Of a stretch of DNA of 64,000 bases, positions 41,899 to 52,079 are shown piece after piece (within the stretch, counting starts at the first letter, position 1; each line of letters starts with the position of its first letter). The stretch is from Siphonodentalium dalli (taxonomy: Eukaryota; Mollusca; Scaphopoda; Gadilida; Siphonodentaliidae). Below the pieces are notes generated by a model. It was not told where the DNA came from, made no database searches, and saw only the letters and a list, made by a program, of their open reading frames with translations. Location of the stretch: the NCBI GenBank assembly GCA_032622095.1, contig CP136064.1, positions 255,791,863 through 255,855,862 of the forward strand, read 5' to 3'. The translations under genes and the position numbers were made by a program.

Positions 41899-42440
41899 TA
41901 ATGGCAATAACTCCAAATGGCCCAGCACATGATGGCAATAACTCCAATGGCCCAGCAAATGATGGCAATAACTCCAATGGCCCAGCACATGATGGCAATA
42001 ACTCCAATGGCCCAGCACATGATGGCAATAACTCCAATGGCCCAGCAGATGATGGCAATAACTCCAATGGCCCAGCAGATGATGGCAATAACTCCAATGG
42101 CCCAGCAGATGATGGCAATAACTCCAATGGCCTAGCAGATGATGGCAATAACTCCAATGGCCCAGCACATGATGGCAATAACTCCAATGGCCCAGCAGAT
42201 GATGGCAATAACTCCAATGGCCCAGCACATGATGGCAATAACTCCAATGGCCCAGCACATGATGGCAATAACTCCAATGGCCCAGCGCATGGTGGCAATA
42301 ACTCCAATGGCCCAGCACATGATGGCAATAACTCCAATGGCCCAGCACATGATGGCAATAACTCCAATGGCCCAGCACATGATGGCAATAACTCCAATGG
42401 CCCAGCACATTATTGGCAATAACTCCAATGGCCCAGCACA
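41899..42440. repeat. 30-bp minisatellite, 18 copies (locus 1)
   Basis: The unit is AACTCCAATGGCCCAGCACA then TGATGGCAAT, in perfect 30-bp register for about 480 bp with no indels until 42412. Variation concentrates at one site (CACATG / CAGATG / CAAATG). Because 30 is divisible by 3 all frames stay open, giving 70-183 residue repeats such as GNNSNGPAHD on the plus strand. I read these as by-products. Confidence 0.95.
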
Positions 42441-42850
42441 TGACATCCTTCAGCAGTGAAGAGGTTAATCAACAATTGGACTATGATTCCGATCATGGAA
42501 TGGCTTTAGTTAATCAACAATTGGACTACCAGGGTATGATTCCGTTTTTAGTCCTATGTTTGACTTTAGTTAGTCAACAATTGGACTATGATTCCGATCT
42601 TAGAATGGCTTTAGTTAATCAACAATGATTCAGTTTTTACTCCTATGTTCTGCTATGTTTGACTTTAGTTCATCAACAATTGGACTATGATTCCATTTTT
42701 ACTCATTAAGTTTGACTTGAGTTAATCAACGATTCGGCTTTGATTCTGATCTTGGAATGACTTTAGTTAATTTCACCATCATTGCGGATATTGATCTTGG
42801 AATGACTTTTATAAATCTCACCATCATTGCGGATATTGACCTCGGATATT
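42441..42850. repeat. Degenerate repeat of about 60 bp
   Basis: ACTTTAGTTAATCAACAATT, GGACTATGATTCCG and TTTTTAGTCCTATGTTTG recur about seven times with growing divergence. The paralogous locus 2 has only one unit (46730-46770). Confidence 0.75.
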
Positions 42851-43068
42851 GACCTCGTTGTAGATTATATGCTTATTGCAATCAATGCTTGAGAGCCATA
42901 AAGTTAATGTCCTTTGCTGCCCAAGACAGACATAACATCTCTCATTAGTGCTAACATGTGTCTCCTAGGATATCAAGATTTACAGGGATGATAATGAAGC
43001 CATGGAGGAGTGATGCCAATCAATAATCCACTCTCAGTAGGGGAGTGAATGTGATTGAACATTCTGTA
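42851..43068. other. Spacer without recognised features
   Basis: No family words except GAACATTCTGTA, the first unit of repeat M, into which the next E element inserted. Confidence 0.4.
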
Positions 43069-43302
43069 CAAGCCTTGAAATAGTGCGCCTGTCATTTGCA
43101 GAATGAGGTCCCCAGAGGGTGAATTTAGTGATGCTACCCCGCATAGAGGGCTAGCATTACCAAATTCACCCTCTGGGGACCTCATTCTGCTTACAACTCA
43201 GCAGAATGAGGTTCCCAGAGGGTTAATTTGGTGATGCTAGCCCGCTATTCACCCTTTGGGGACCTCATTCTGCAAATGACAGGCACACTATTTCAAGGCT
43301 TG
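43069..43302. mobile_element. Family E short element with 8-bp TSD
   Basis: CAAGCCTTGAAATAGTGCGC to ACACTATTTCAAGGCTTG (234 bp), flanks ATTCTGTA (43061) and GTTCTGTA (43303), 7 of 8. Two palindromes fused; the second is partly deleted. Confidence 0.88.
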
Positions 43303-43305
43303 GTT

Positions 43306-43680
43306 CTGTATGTCAGTGCATGTGACTGAAAATTCTGTATTTCAGTGCATGTGACTGAATGTTCTATATATCAGTAGTGCATGTGACTGAAGTTCTGTAT
43401 GTTAGTGCATGTTACTGAACATTCTGTATGTCAGTGCATGTGACTGAATGTTCTATATATCAGTAGTGCATGTGAATGAAGTTCTGTATGTCAGTGCATG
43501 TTACTGAACATTCTGTATGTCAGTGCATGTGACTGAATGTTCTATATATCAGTAGTGCATGTGACTGAAGTTCTGTATGTCAGTGCATGTGACTACACAT
43601 GTATACATGTACATGTGTATGTTGGTGCATGTTACTGAACGTTCTGTATGTCCGTGCATGTGACTGAACATTCTGTTATA
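43306..43680. repeat. Tandem repeat M (about 29-bp units in pairs)
   Basis: TCTGTATGTCAGTGCATGTG followed by ACTGAACAT, alternating with a variant TCTATATATCAGTAGTGCAT. About eleven units in a roughly 58-bp and 87-bp higher-order pattern. The E element at 43069 has jumped into the first unit. Confidence 0.8.
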
Positions 43681-43771
43681 TATACAAGGCTCCCTATGGC
43701 CATGCACATAAGGCCATGCACTGGCACAGAGTCTTTAATGCTGCACCAGCGCAGCTTCCATCATGAAAGGG
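43680..43771. mobile_element. Family D right-end fragment
   Basis: TATATATACAAGGCTCCCTA, GGCCATGCACTGGCACAGAG, TCTTTAATGCTGCACCAGCG, CAGCTTCCATCATGAAAGGG then TTAA (43772-43775). This is the cleanest D right terminus in the window. Confidence 0.75.
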
Positions 43772-43775
43772 TTAA

Positions 43776-44624
43776 TAGTATTTGAGATTTTTGATTGGGG
43801 GGGGGGATTCAGAAAAATAATGCTAAAAAAAATGTCACCTATCTTTGACTATGAATTATCTCCCTTTGAAATTCATCAGCACTTTTAACGAGATTTACAG
43901 TGATGATAAGAAGAAATGGAGCATGCCAATCAATAATTCTCTCTCTATGCCGAGTGGCTAAACATTCTCCTCTGTCAGTGCATGTGAGTGTTTCAGCACT
44001 CAACTCAAAAGGCTAATGAACTCAACATGTTAAGAATTCATGTTTTCATTAAGTGCATTTCACTTAGAGTTAGAAGATGAAGGAGAAAAAAAAACTCGGT
44101 CATAGTTCAAAAAGTTATATTAAATGGTTAGCATCCCATCAGTTAGACACTGCTCATTGCAGGAAGAGGATGATGTACTACAGGCCTGCATATTTCAAAA
44201 TTTTGTGTAACCTATTTGTCATTCCCCTGGTGTGTGCTTTAGGTAGTTCATTCCCCTTGAATATATAGAGAGTAATCACTTGATTGAACTGGTGACGTGA
44301 AATGAGGACCGGAAATAATTCATGAGAAGCAGGGACATTGTACAAACATGCTCGAGTGTTTTACAAAATAGCCCTTGCCTCGAATGAATTATTTCATCAC
44401 ATTACCCGTTCAATCTTATATTCCACTTATAAACATCTGATTTACCAGAAATCTGAATAATATTGCCATAATATAATACTCATGACACATAAATTTTGAT
44501 AGCGCGTACAAATACATAACATGCCAGTTAAAGTGACATAATCGTTTAAAATCACTTCAAAATTCAAGGTACTGAATCACACATAGGGAATGTAATAGGT
44601 TCATTTTATAATTGGGCTTTTGTG
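43776..44624. other. Unassigned sequence
   Basis: A nine-G run at 43798-43806. Open frame 44077-44268 has no recognisable motif. No repeat family. Confidence 0.35.
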
Positions 44625-45147
44625 TTGCACAATACTTATTGGATAATAGAAGGGCGATTTTGGAATGTAAATTGAACTTCAGTCATTGTTACGTCTCCCT
44701 GATATTAGTTCACTTCTCCCTAATAACCAAGAAGAGAGAAGTGACTTCTGCCAATTTGAAACATCTACTCGTAGGCTGTTCCCTGAGATTACCAACAAGC
44801 TTATGCAAACTGTTACAATCGCTGGAAATATCCTGTCCAAACTTGGTTATATGAGTGATGCATATACAGTAATGCTCCAAGTAATTGACTTCTTAACCAC
44901 AGCAGAATTATGGGTAACTTTTCAGGATTTAGTCGGAAATATGGCTTGTTGCCATTCATCGGAAAATGCATTTAGTCAAATAGGGAGAAGTGACTTCCCA
45001 ATTAAAAACCTCTAGGCTGAATACCCTGCCCCCCATCCTATTTAGTACAGGTCTCTCTCATGCTATTTGCTCTACGTCCGTACTGAGTACAGACCTACTA
45101 GTACTTCAGCAGAATGGCAGTCGGCCATTATTCATAACTGGAACTCA
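44625..45147. repeat. Family I segment, start of paralogous locus 2
   Basis: AATACTTATTGGATAATAGA, ACTTCTCCCTAATAACCAAG, then (after half an A element) TAGGGAGAAGTGACTTCCCA, CCCCATCCTATTTAGTACAG, CTATTTGCTCTACGTCCGTA and CAGACCTACTAGTACTTCAG. Same order as locus 1 (41500-41760). Confidence 0.75.
44867..44965. mobile_element. Family A MITE, left half only, at locus 2
   Basis: CAGTAATGCTCCAAGTAATT to GCCATTCATCGGAAA, with TA before it; ends at the palindrome centre. Absent from locus 1, so it postdates the duplication or was deleted there. Confidence 0.82.
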
Positions 45148-46516
45148 GAGATTTATGCATCAGTACTTATATTGTATCTCGAGGTTTGTTGAACTCAGAG
45201 ATTTATGCATCAGTACTTATATTGTATCTCGAGGTTTGTTGAACTCAGAGATTTATGCATCAGTACTTATATTGTATCTCGAGGTTTGAACTCAGAGATT
45301 TATGCATCAGTACTTATATTGTATCTCGAGATTTATGCATCAGTACTTATATTGTATCTCGAGGGTTGAACTCAGAGATTTATACATCAGTACTTATATT
45401 GTATCTCTAGGTTTGAACTCAGAGATTTATGCATCAGTACTTATATTGTATCTCGAGGTTTGAACTCAGAGGTTTATGCATCAGTACTTATATTGTATCT
45501 CGAGGTTTGAACTCAGAGATTTATACATCAGTACTTATATTGTATCTCTAGGTTTGAACTCAGAGATTTATGCATCAGTACTTATATTGTATCTCGAGGT
45601 TTATGCATCAGTACTTATATTGTATCTCGAGGTTTATGCATCAGTACTTATATTGTATCTCGAGGTTTGAACTCAGAGATTTATGCATCAGTACTTATAT
45701 TGTATCTCGAGGTTTGTTGAACTCAGAGATTTATGCATCAGTACTTATATTGTATCTCGAGGTTTGTTGAACTCAGAGATTTATGCATCAGTACTTATAT
45801 TGTATCTCGAGGTTTGAACTCAGAGATTTATACATCAGTACTTATATTGTATCTCGAGGTTTGTTGAACTCAGAGATTTATGCATCAGTACTTATATTGT
45901 ATCTCGAGGTTTATGCATCAGTACTTATATTGTATCTCGAGGTTTGAACTCAGAGATTTATGCATCAGTATTTATATTGTATCTCGAGGTTTATGCATCA
46001 GTACTTATATTGTATCTCGAGATTTATGCATCAGTACTTATATTGTATCTCGAGATTTATGCATCAGTACTTATATTGTATCTCGAGATTTATGCATCAG
46101 TACTTATATTGTATCTCGAGATTTATGCATCAGTACTTATATTGTATCTCGAGATTTATGCATCAGTACTTATATTGTATCTCGAGATTTATGCATCAGT
46201 ACTTATATTGTATCTCGAGATTTATGCATCAGTACTTATATTGTATCTCGAGGTTTGAACTCAGAGATTTATGCATCAGTACTTATATTGTATCTCGAGA
46301 TTTATGCATCAGTACTTATATTGTATCTCGAGGTTTATGCATCAGTACTTATATTGTATCTCGAGGTTTGAACTCAGAGATTTATGCATCAGTACTTATA
46401 TTGTATCTCGAGGTTTGTTGAACTCAGAGATTTATGCATCAGTACTTATATTGTATCTCGAGGTTTGTTGAACTCAGAGATTTATGCATCAGTACTTATA
46501 TTGTATCTCGAGGTTT
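45148..46516. repeat. Minisatellite H, 33 copies (locus 2)
   Basis: A core of 33 bp (ATTTATGCATCAGTACTTAT then ATTGTATCTCGAG), present 33 times, joined directly or with linkers GTTTGAACTCAGAG or GTTTGTTGAACTCAGAG. The three spacings (33, 46, 49 bp) alternate in blocks, with eight pure 33-bp steps at 46010-46245. The open frames of up to 163 residues are length artefacts. Confidence 0.95.
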
Positions 46517-46617
46517 GATATAGTTTATTATGTTCCAGGATTTTGAATGATAATATTTACATGCGTTGGCTTTCAATGAAGTCAGTTTTATGGTTTTCCC
46601 GTTATATTTATCAACTG
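46517..46617. repeat. Linker between H and the 30-bp repeat (locus 2)
   Basis: TTATGTTCCAGGATTTTGAA, TTTCAATGAAGTCAGTTTTA, TGGTTTTCCCGTTATATT match 41815-41895 of locus 1 nearly base for base. Confidence 0.85.
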
Positions 46618-46710
46618 GATAATGGCAATAACTCCAATGGCCCAGCACATGATGGCAATAACTCCAATGGCCCAGCACACGATAGCAATAACTCCAATGG
46701 CCCAGCGCAT
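46618..46710. repeat. 30-bp minisatellite, 3 copies (locus 2)
   Basis: Same unit as 41899-42440, only three copies, followed by the same CATGACATCCTTCAGCAGTG boundary. Confidence 0.95.
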
Positions 46711-46772
46711 GACATCCTTCAGCAGTGAAGAGGTTAATCAACATTTGGACTATGATTCCGTTTTTAGTCCTA

Positions 46773-46964
46773 CAGTAATGCCCTAATTAATCGACTCCAT
46801 AACCACAACAGAATTATGGGTAACTTTTCAGGATTTAGTCAGGCTGATTTAGTCGGAAATATGGCTTATTGCCATTCATCGGAAAGACATATTTCCGACT
46901 AAATCCTGAAAAATTACCCAAAATTCTGCTGTGGTTATGGAGTCGTTTACTTAGGGCATTACTG
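46773..46964. mobile_element. Family A MITE with deleted centre
   Basis: CAGTAATGCCCTAATTAATC to GGGCATTACTG with TA flanks. The TTTAGTCAGGCTGATTTAGT duplication and loss of most of the right inner arm make it 192 bp. Lies just after one TTTTTAGTCC unit of the 60-bp repeat. Confidence 0.85.
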
Positions 46965-47065
46965 TACCTATTGGATCATAGAGAGTTGATGTTTGTGTGT
47001 AAATTGAACTTCTCCCTCATAACAGTACAATTCTCCCTCATAACAGTACAATTCTCCCTCATAAC

Positions 47066-47921
47066 CAGGGTCCGCACTGGCTGAAATGACCTTTTGCCAA
47101 ATATTTTGCCAAATGAAATCAGTTTCTACAACATTGTGTCTTTTATGTTGACTATTTCGAAGATCACTGCTTGAGCGACCTTTGATATGACAGGAAAGCA
47201 GTTAATTATTAATAATTCTCGGCTCTAAATATTGGGTGTATCATAAAACAATAAACCAACAACATAACAATGTAATTGTAGAAGGGTTTCTTCATCAGAA
47301 AGGCACATCAATACAAAGAGGATGATTTATGCAGCCACCACAACCAGACATAATAAGCAATCCGTCCACCCATTGATACTGATGATATCAGATTAATTGT
47401 ATCTTGATAGAGGTGTTCAACTTTTCATAACCTAATTTATCACATGATTAACACTATTTTCCTATGTAATATTCGAGCGTAATAGACACGTGTAATATCG
47501 TTGCGTGCAATGACGTCACGCTGCTCTTTGGGACAAAGTTCTCTGTCTGTTAATTATTGTTGTTTTTGATAAAATTTAAGCGATTATATGACCATGTGAT
47601 AAAAAGTATCTCAAACTCGTTCTATTTTATACGTAATTTATCAACCTCGTCCACTAAATAATATTTGAGCCTCGGTAAACCTCGGCTCAAATCGAATTTA
47701 GTGAACTCGGTTGATAAATTCCGTATAAAATAGAAACTCATGTGAGATCCTCTATAAATCACCACTAATGCCATTAATGAAAGAGTTTCCTGAATTGAGT
47801 GGTATTGTTTGACAAATATTTTTGAACATAGTTGAGGAATCAAAAGTGACTTGCCAATTTGTTTGCCAAGTGAAAATATTTTTGTGTTTGACAAATTTGG
47901 CAAGTGGCAGCTCGAACCCTG
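47066..47921. mobile_element. Family R hAT-like element, copy 2, with Q inside
   Basis: Termini CAGGGTCCGCACTGG and CAGCTCGAACCCTG; flanks CTCATAAC (47058-47065) and CTAATAAC (47922-47929), 7 of 8. Subterminal TTTTGCCAAATATTTTGCCA and ATTTGGCAAGTGGC. CAGGGTTCG-type ends with an 8-bp TSD fit hAT. Without the Q insert its length (about 565 bp) equals R copy 1. Non-coding. Confidence 0.82.
47465..47757. repeat. Family Q repeat, copy 2, nested in R
   Basis: Matches 15358-15650; TGACGTCA retained at 47511-47518 and the GAGCCTCGGTAAACCTCGGC palindrome centre identical. The palindromic half is better conserved than the first half. Confidence 0.8.
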
Positions 47922-47984
47922 CTAATAACCATATGGAGAGAAGATACTTCTTCCAATCTGATACCTATAGGCTGGTCCTGGATC

Positions 47985-48230
47985 CAAGCCTTGAAATAGG
48001 GTGTCTGTCATTTGCAGAATGAGGTTCCCAGAGGGTGAATTTAGTGATGCTAGCAGGCTAGCATCACCAAATTCACCCTATGAGAACCTCATTCTGCTGA
48101 GGTGTAAGCAGAATGAGGTCCCCAGAGGGTGAATTTGGTGATGCTAGCCCGCTATGTTGGGTAGCATCACCAAATTCACCCTCTGGGGACCTCATTCAGG
48201 CAAATGACAGACACCCTATTTCAAGGCTTG
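47985..48230. mobile_element. Family E short element with perfect 8-bp TSD
   Basis: CAAGCCTTGAAATAGGGTGT to ACACCCTATTTCAAGGCTTG (246 bp), flanked by CCTGGATC at 47977-47984 and 48231-48238. Two palindromes joined by TGAGGTGTAAGCAG; the interior is deleted. Confidence 0.92.
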
Positions 48231-48640
48231 CCTGGATCATGTAACAAAGCTCTACTCTGGCTAATGCCCGTAGATCATATTCCACCAGTACAAAACCTGG
48301 GAATTTTTTGAAGTTTTGACTGGCAACCTTCTCATAAAGTCGAGAAAAAACCGCGGGGAATATATTTACGTGCGCTCGCGCAACAGTATGGTGATCAGAC
48401 AGATTCGTAGGTTGGTGTCACACTCCATGACGTCACAAAAAACGACGTAAAACCTCGTGGCGTTCTGACATTTTTACTGTGCCGCGTTTTTGCTATGTTT
48501 ATTTTATGTGTTGTTTTCGATTATTTGTTTGTCGCCGATATCACATTTGTCAGGATTCCCTGTTTCTATATTTAAAACTGGCATGCTCGTAGTGAGCCTC
48601 GATTTCGATTTTTTCTCCCAGGTCAAAATACGTCAGAGTT

Positions 48641-49219
48641 ATGACAAAAATAGATCAACCTACATTTTCTCCATCAGAACTCTACATCAAAGAGTCTATA
48701 GACTCCTTCGGGACCTACATAGACTCCTTCATTTGGGTATTTGTCCCCCGACGTTTCCGTCGGAGGACTATAGTAATGACCCTCGTCCGTCCGTGCGTCC
48801 GTGCGTCCGTGCGTCCGTGTGTCCGTGCGTCCGAGATTGGGTACCTTCATGGTGTAATCAACTCCTCCTACAGTTTTAAACGTAGAGATTTGAAACTCTG
48901 GGATATTGTTCCTAACATGTTGGTGATTTGCAACATCTATATAGCTAATCAAAAATATAAATTTTTCCATATTTTTGGGGGGGTTTTCGACTTAGAAAAT
49001 TTGGAACATTTTTGCCTTTTGGATGAGATTGGGTACCTTCATGGTGTAATCAACTCCTCCTACAGTTTTAAATGTAGAGATTTGAAACTCTGGGATATTG
49101 TTCCTAACATGTTGGTGATTTGCAACATCTATATAGCTAATCAAAAATATCATTTTTTCCATATTTTTGGGGGGGGTTTTCGACTTAGAAAATTTGGAAC
49201 ATTTTTGCCTTTTGGATGA
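48641..49219 (+). other. Open frame of 192 codons over the 192-bp tandem array (not claimed as a gene)
   Basis: The longest open frame in the window. It begins in unique sequence, crosses a (CGTCCGTG)n run (RPCVRASVRPCVRAS), then two copies of a 64-residue repeat (EIGYLHGVINSSYSFK.., LKLWDIVPNMLVICNIYI..). TTTTTTCTCCCAG just upstream (about 48610-48622) resembles a 3' splice site. Repeat copies are almost identical in DNA, so no codon-level constraint can be judged; I know no family with this sequence. Confidence 0.3.
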
Positions 49220-49560
49220 GATTGGGTACCTTCATGGTGTAATCAACTCCTCCTACAGTTTTAAATGTAGAGATTTGAAACTCTGGGATATTGTTCCTAA
49301 CATGTTGGTGATTTGCAACATCTATATAGCTAATCAAAAATATCATTTTTTCCATATTTTTGGGGGGTTTTCGACTTAGAAAATTTGGAACATTTTTGCC
49401 TTTTGGACGAGATTGGGTACCTTCATGGTGTAATCAACTCCACCTACAGTTTTAAATGTAGAGATTTGAAACTTTGGGATATTGTTCCTAACATGTTGGT
49501 GATATGCAACATCTATATAGCTAATACAAAAATATCATTTTTTCGCGTTTGCATGCGTTT
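48833..49560. repeat. 192-bp tandem repeat, about 3.8 copies
   Basis: Units begin GAGATTGGGTACCTTCATGG at 48833, 49025, 49218 and 49409: spacings 192, 193, 191. The differences are exactly explained by the G run in ATTTTTGGGGGGGTTTTCG being 7, 8 and 6 long. The last unit ends in TTTTTTCGCGTTTGC. Confidence 0.92.
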
Positions 49561-50660
49561 GTTCATCGGGTTGTTTTGTCCAAGAAATTTTGCGGTGGTT
49601 TGCAACATCTATATACTGTATAACATTGTTGCAAATAGTATCCTTCTAACAATTCCAATCATGAAGTTTACCACTCGAGTCGGGGGACATGTGGTCTGCG
49701 ACCTTTTATTTTACTTATAATTGGGAAGTTTTATCATTTTTGGTTCGTGCGAAGACCCCTTATTATCGTGCGGGAAAAGAGAGACATTCAAACACGATTT
49801 CGTAATTCGACGCAATAGGCTGAATAGCCTAACCTTCAGCCGAGTTCCGGGTCAAATACGACGAATGACGTAACACAAAACAAAACACATTTGTTGACAC
49901 AAACACCGTTTGAAGAGTTTATTATTACATAAAATTATCGTTATTGATTAATTATTGATTAATTATTGATATTTATTGTTGCATATTGGCTGCTATCAAT
50001 ATTTACACAAATAGTATTAATTATTTCTTATAATTGCTCCTTTGGTCAACTTTGACTATCAGAAAATGAAAATCAAAATATGCCGCTGAAAAAAATGTAA
50101 TCGATATCAAAGTCTCATCCTTTCGGCAACATGGAATTGGTTTTAATTACTTAAATGATTAATATAGTAATTTGCCTTTTATCTGTGATGAAATGAGAAA
50201 TGGTAATTGTCTTTTTTTGCTAACATTAAATTAAATTAAATAAATTAAGTAAAATACAGTGAAATTATTGTTTAAATTATTGTTTATTACATTTTTGCGC
50301 ACGTTGGCATCTCTCTGAGTGCATTCTAGTTCTTAGTTATTATTTGTTCCTTAATAATGTACTTCACTGTAGTTGAAGGTCCCAACTAGAAATTTCATGA
50401 TTTAAGTGAGTTTGTGAGCGATTTTGCTTTCCTTCGTTTACAATTATGGAATTTCTCCTAGGTAATTAATGTGATGTTTATTGCGATATCAGCTCACAAA
50501 AGTAAGAAAAGCATGCAATTGTGAGTTAGGACATTCACCTAAAGTGAAGTACATGTACATTGTTAAAAAACAGATAATAACAAAATAACACAGAAATATA
50601 TTCCCTGTGTTATTTTTTCGATTTTATAAGGTTCCCTGTCTAAACTTCATGGCATGATCT

Positions 50661-50745
50661 ACCTAATAACCAAATGGAGAGAAGTGACTTCTTCCAATTT
50701 GAAACATCTACAAAATTCTACATGTAGCTGGTCCCTGATCTGGAC
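50661..50745. repeat. Family I tail, duplicated on the far side of the composite
   Basis: CTAATAACCAAATGGAGAGA, AGTGACTTCTTCCAATTTGA and AGCTGGTCCCTGATCTGG parallel 47922-47984 (CTAATAACCATATGGAGAGA). The E+G block is thus bracketed by two copies of the same I segment. Confidence 0.65.
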
Positions 50746-51611
50746 TTTTTCTCTAAAAACTATACCATGCATGCAGCATGTTGATGTTGACAAGGAATGG
50801 AAGCATTTGGCATCAATTCAGGGCGGCCTCTAGTTCTCCTGCACCGACACAAGTAATTTGGCATTCATTACGGTTCCACTCCATGATATACACTGGTACT
50901 TTATTAAATTCTATAATGCATGCCACCCTACCTGCACCTATCTACAGTCTGATTCCCATCTCCATAAAATATGAGCAAATTGTTTTAAGTGGAAGAAGAA
51001 TTTAACAATAAGAGCAGCCAAAAATACCATGGAGCATCAAGCATGTGGTCATGAGGTCTCTTTGAAAAGCCAACGAAAATCCTATATCCGATATACGTCT
51101 CTAGAACTCTCTATTAAAATTAGGTTCTGTTTTGAAGGGATTCCCTCCATTTCATTTGAGAGTGGCGCAGACTATGCACGATTTTATTGATTTATGGCAT
51201 AACAGATCACTTCAAAGATCTGAGGTCAATGATGCGTTGACAATTTTCCCATGCATTGTCAAACTCAACTGTTGTTGGAAAATTGAATACAGGCCATTTA
51301 TCCATAATTCATTTTTCTCATCGCAATATACATGTAGGAGACGTCATCTTCTAGTTTTTATCAGTCAACAATATTCATGACTGAATACTCTTTCGCATCT
51401 TGTTGTATTTATAACTATTTCTAAATACTACGATTTTCGCAAATATTTACAATGCCAGGAATACACTCCATATTTGTAAACGGTTTACTACGTCATGTTG
51501 GGAATGCCATGTTGTCATAGAAATGAAATTTTATGGACACTTCTAGAGATGTACATCCGTTAGAATAAAAGTGGGCTGTTCAGAGAGACTGGTGGTCATG
51601 GTGGTTCTCAT
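50746..51611. other. Unassigned sequence
   Basis: Open frames 50778-51005 and 51132-51380 (75 and 82 residues) have no recognisable motif. No repeat family words. Confidence 0.35.
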
Positions 51612-51954
51612 CAAGTCTGCAAATAGTGTGTCTGTCATTAGCAGAATGTGAATTTAGTGATGCTATCTCGCACAGTGGGCTAGCATCACCAAATTCACCC
51701 TCTTGGAACCTCATTCTACTCAGGCCTCAACTGCTATGGGATCATCAGATTGAAGTTACCCAGTTGAAGTTGGTGATGTTCGTCCATTAGTCACCTCGAT
51801 TATGCATTTTATCTTCTGCAAATTAGGGGATATAGAAACTCTGCAAATTAGGGGATATAGAAACTTCCCAGAACACAGCCCAGAAGGGGAAAAAAGTAAC
51901 TAAAAACAATTTTAATTTGAGGTGAAAAATACTCTTTTGGAACCTCCGAGGCCT
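51612..51954. mobile_element. Family E element, right part replaced
   Basis: CAAGTCTGCAAATAGTGTGT, a first palindrome missing AGGTCCCCAGAGG, standard interior with CTGCAAATTAGGGGATATAG duplicated, then TTTAATTTGAGG before joining the next E copy. Confidence 0.78.
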
Positions 51955-52079
51955 CAGTCTGAGTTTAGTTTGCCTGTCATGTGCAGAATGAGGTCCCCAG
52001 AGGGTGAATTTAGTGACACTATCCCGCATCACTAAAGAACCTCATTCTGCAAATGACAGGCACACTAAACTCAGGCTTG
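51955..52079. mobile_element. Family E short element (GTTTAG subfamily)
   Basis: CAGTCTGAGTTTAGTTTGCC to ACAGGCACACTAAACTCAGG plus CTTG. One palindrome with most of its second arm deleted (CCCGCATCACTAAAGAACCT). Confidence 0.78.

Larger units (their letters stand above)
48370..50331. mobile_element. 1.96-kb insertion of unknown class
   Basis: Bounded by ACGTGCGCTCGCGCAACAGT on the left and GCATTCTAG, just before TTCTTAG, on the right. ACGTGCGC (48369-48376) and GCGCACGT (50297-50304) are inverted near the edges. The 3' CTAG-then-T is Helitron-like, but no 5' TC start or clear 3' hairpin is present. Inside: a CRE-like TGACGTCA (48428), a CGTCCGTG run, a 192-bp tandem array, and AT-rich sequence. 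GC content and CpG at the left edge differ from neighbours. Confidence 0.5.
48235..50661. mobile_element. Family G element split by a 1.96-kb insertion
   Basis: Left part 48235-48369 (CTCTACTCTGGCTAATGCCC..GGGGAATATATTT). The right part starts at about 50332 with TCTTAGTTATTATTTGTTCC and runs to GGCATGATCTA, with the outer right arm partly deleted. Intact copies read AATATATTTCTTAGTTA across the joint. Confidence 0.82.

Noticed and set aside
41867-42459. Overlapping open frames up to 183 codons on both strands (GNNSNGPAHD, ELLPSCAGPL and other repeats)
   Set aside because: They come from a 30-bp minisatellite whose unit length is a multiple of three and lacks stops in all frames. Near-identical DNA units and frames open on both strands give no sign of protein selection.
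45476-46471. Open frames of 64-163 codons with MHQYLYCISRF-type repeats
   Set aside because: By-product of the 33-bp H unit; frame changes whenever a 46- or 49-bp step occurs.
41899-46516. CRISPR array
   Set aside because: The repeats are contiguous without unique spacers, there are no cas genes, and the sequence is clearly eukaryotic.
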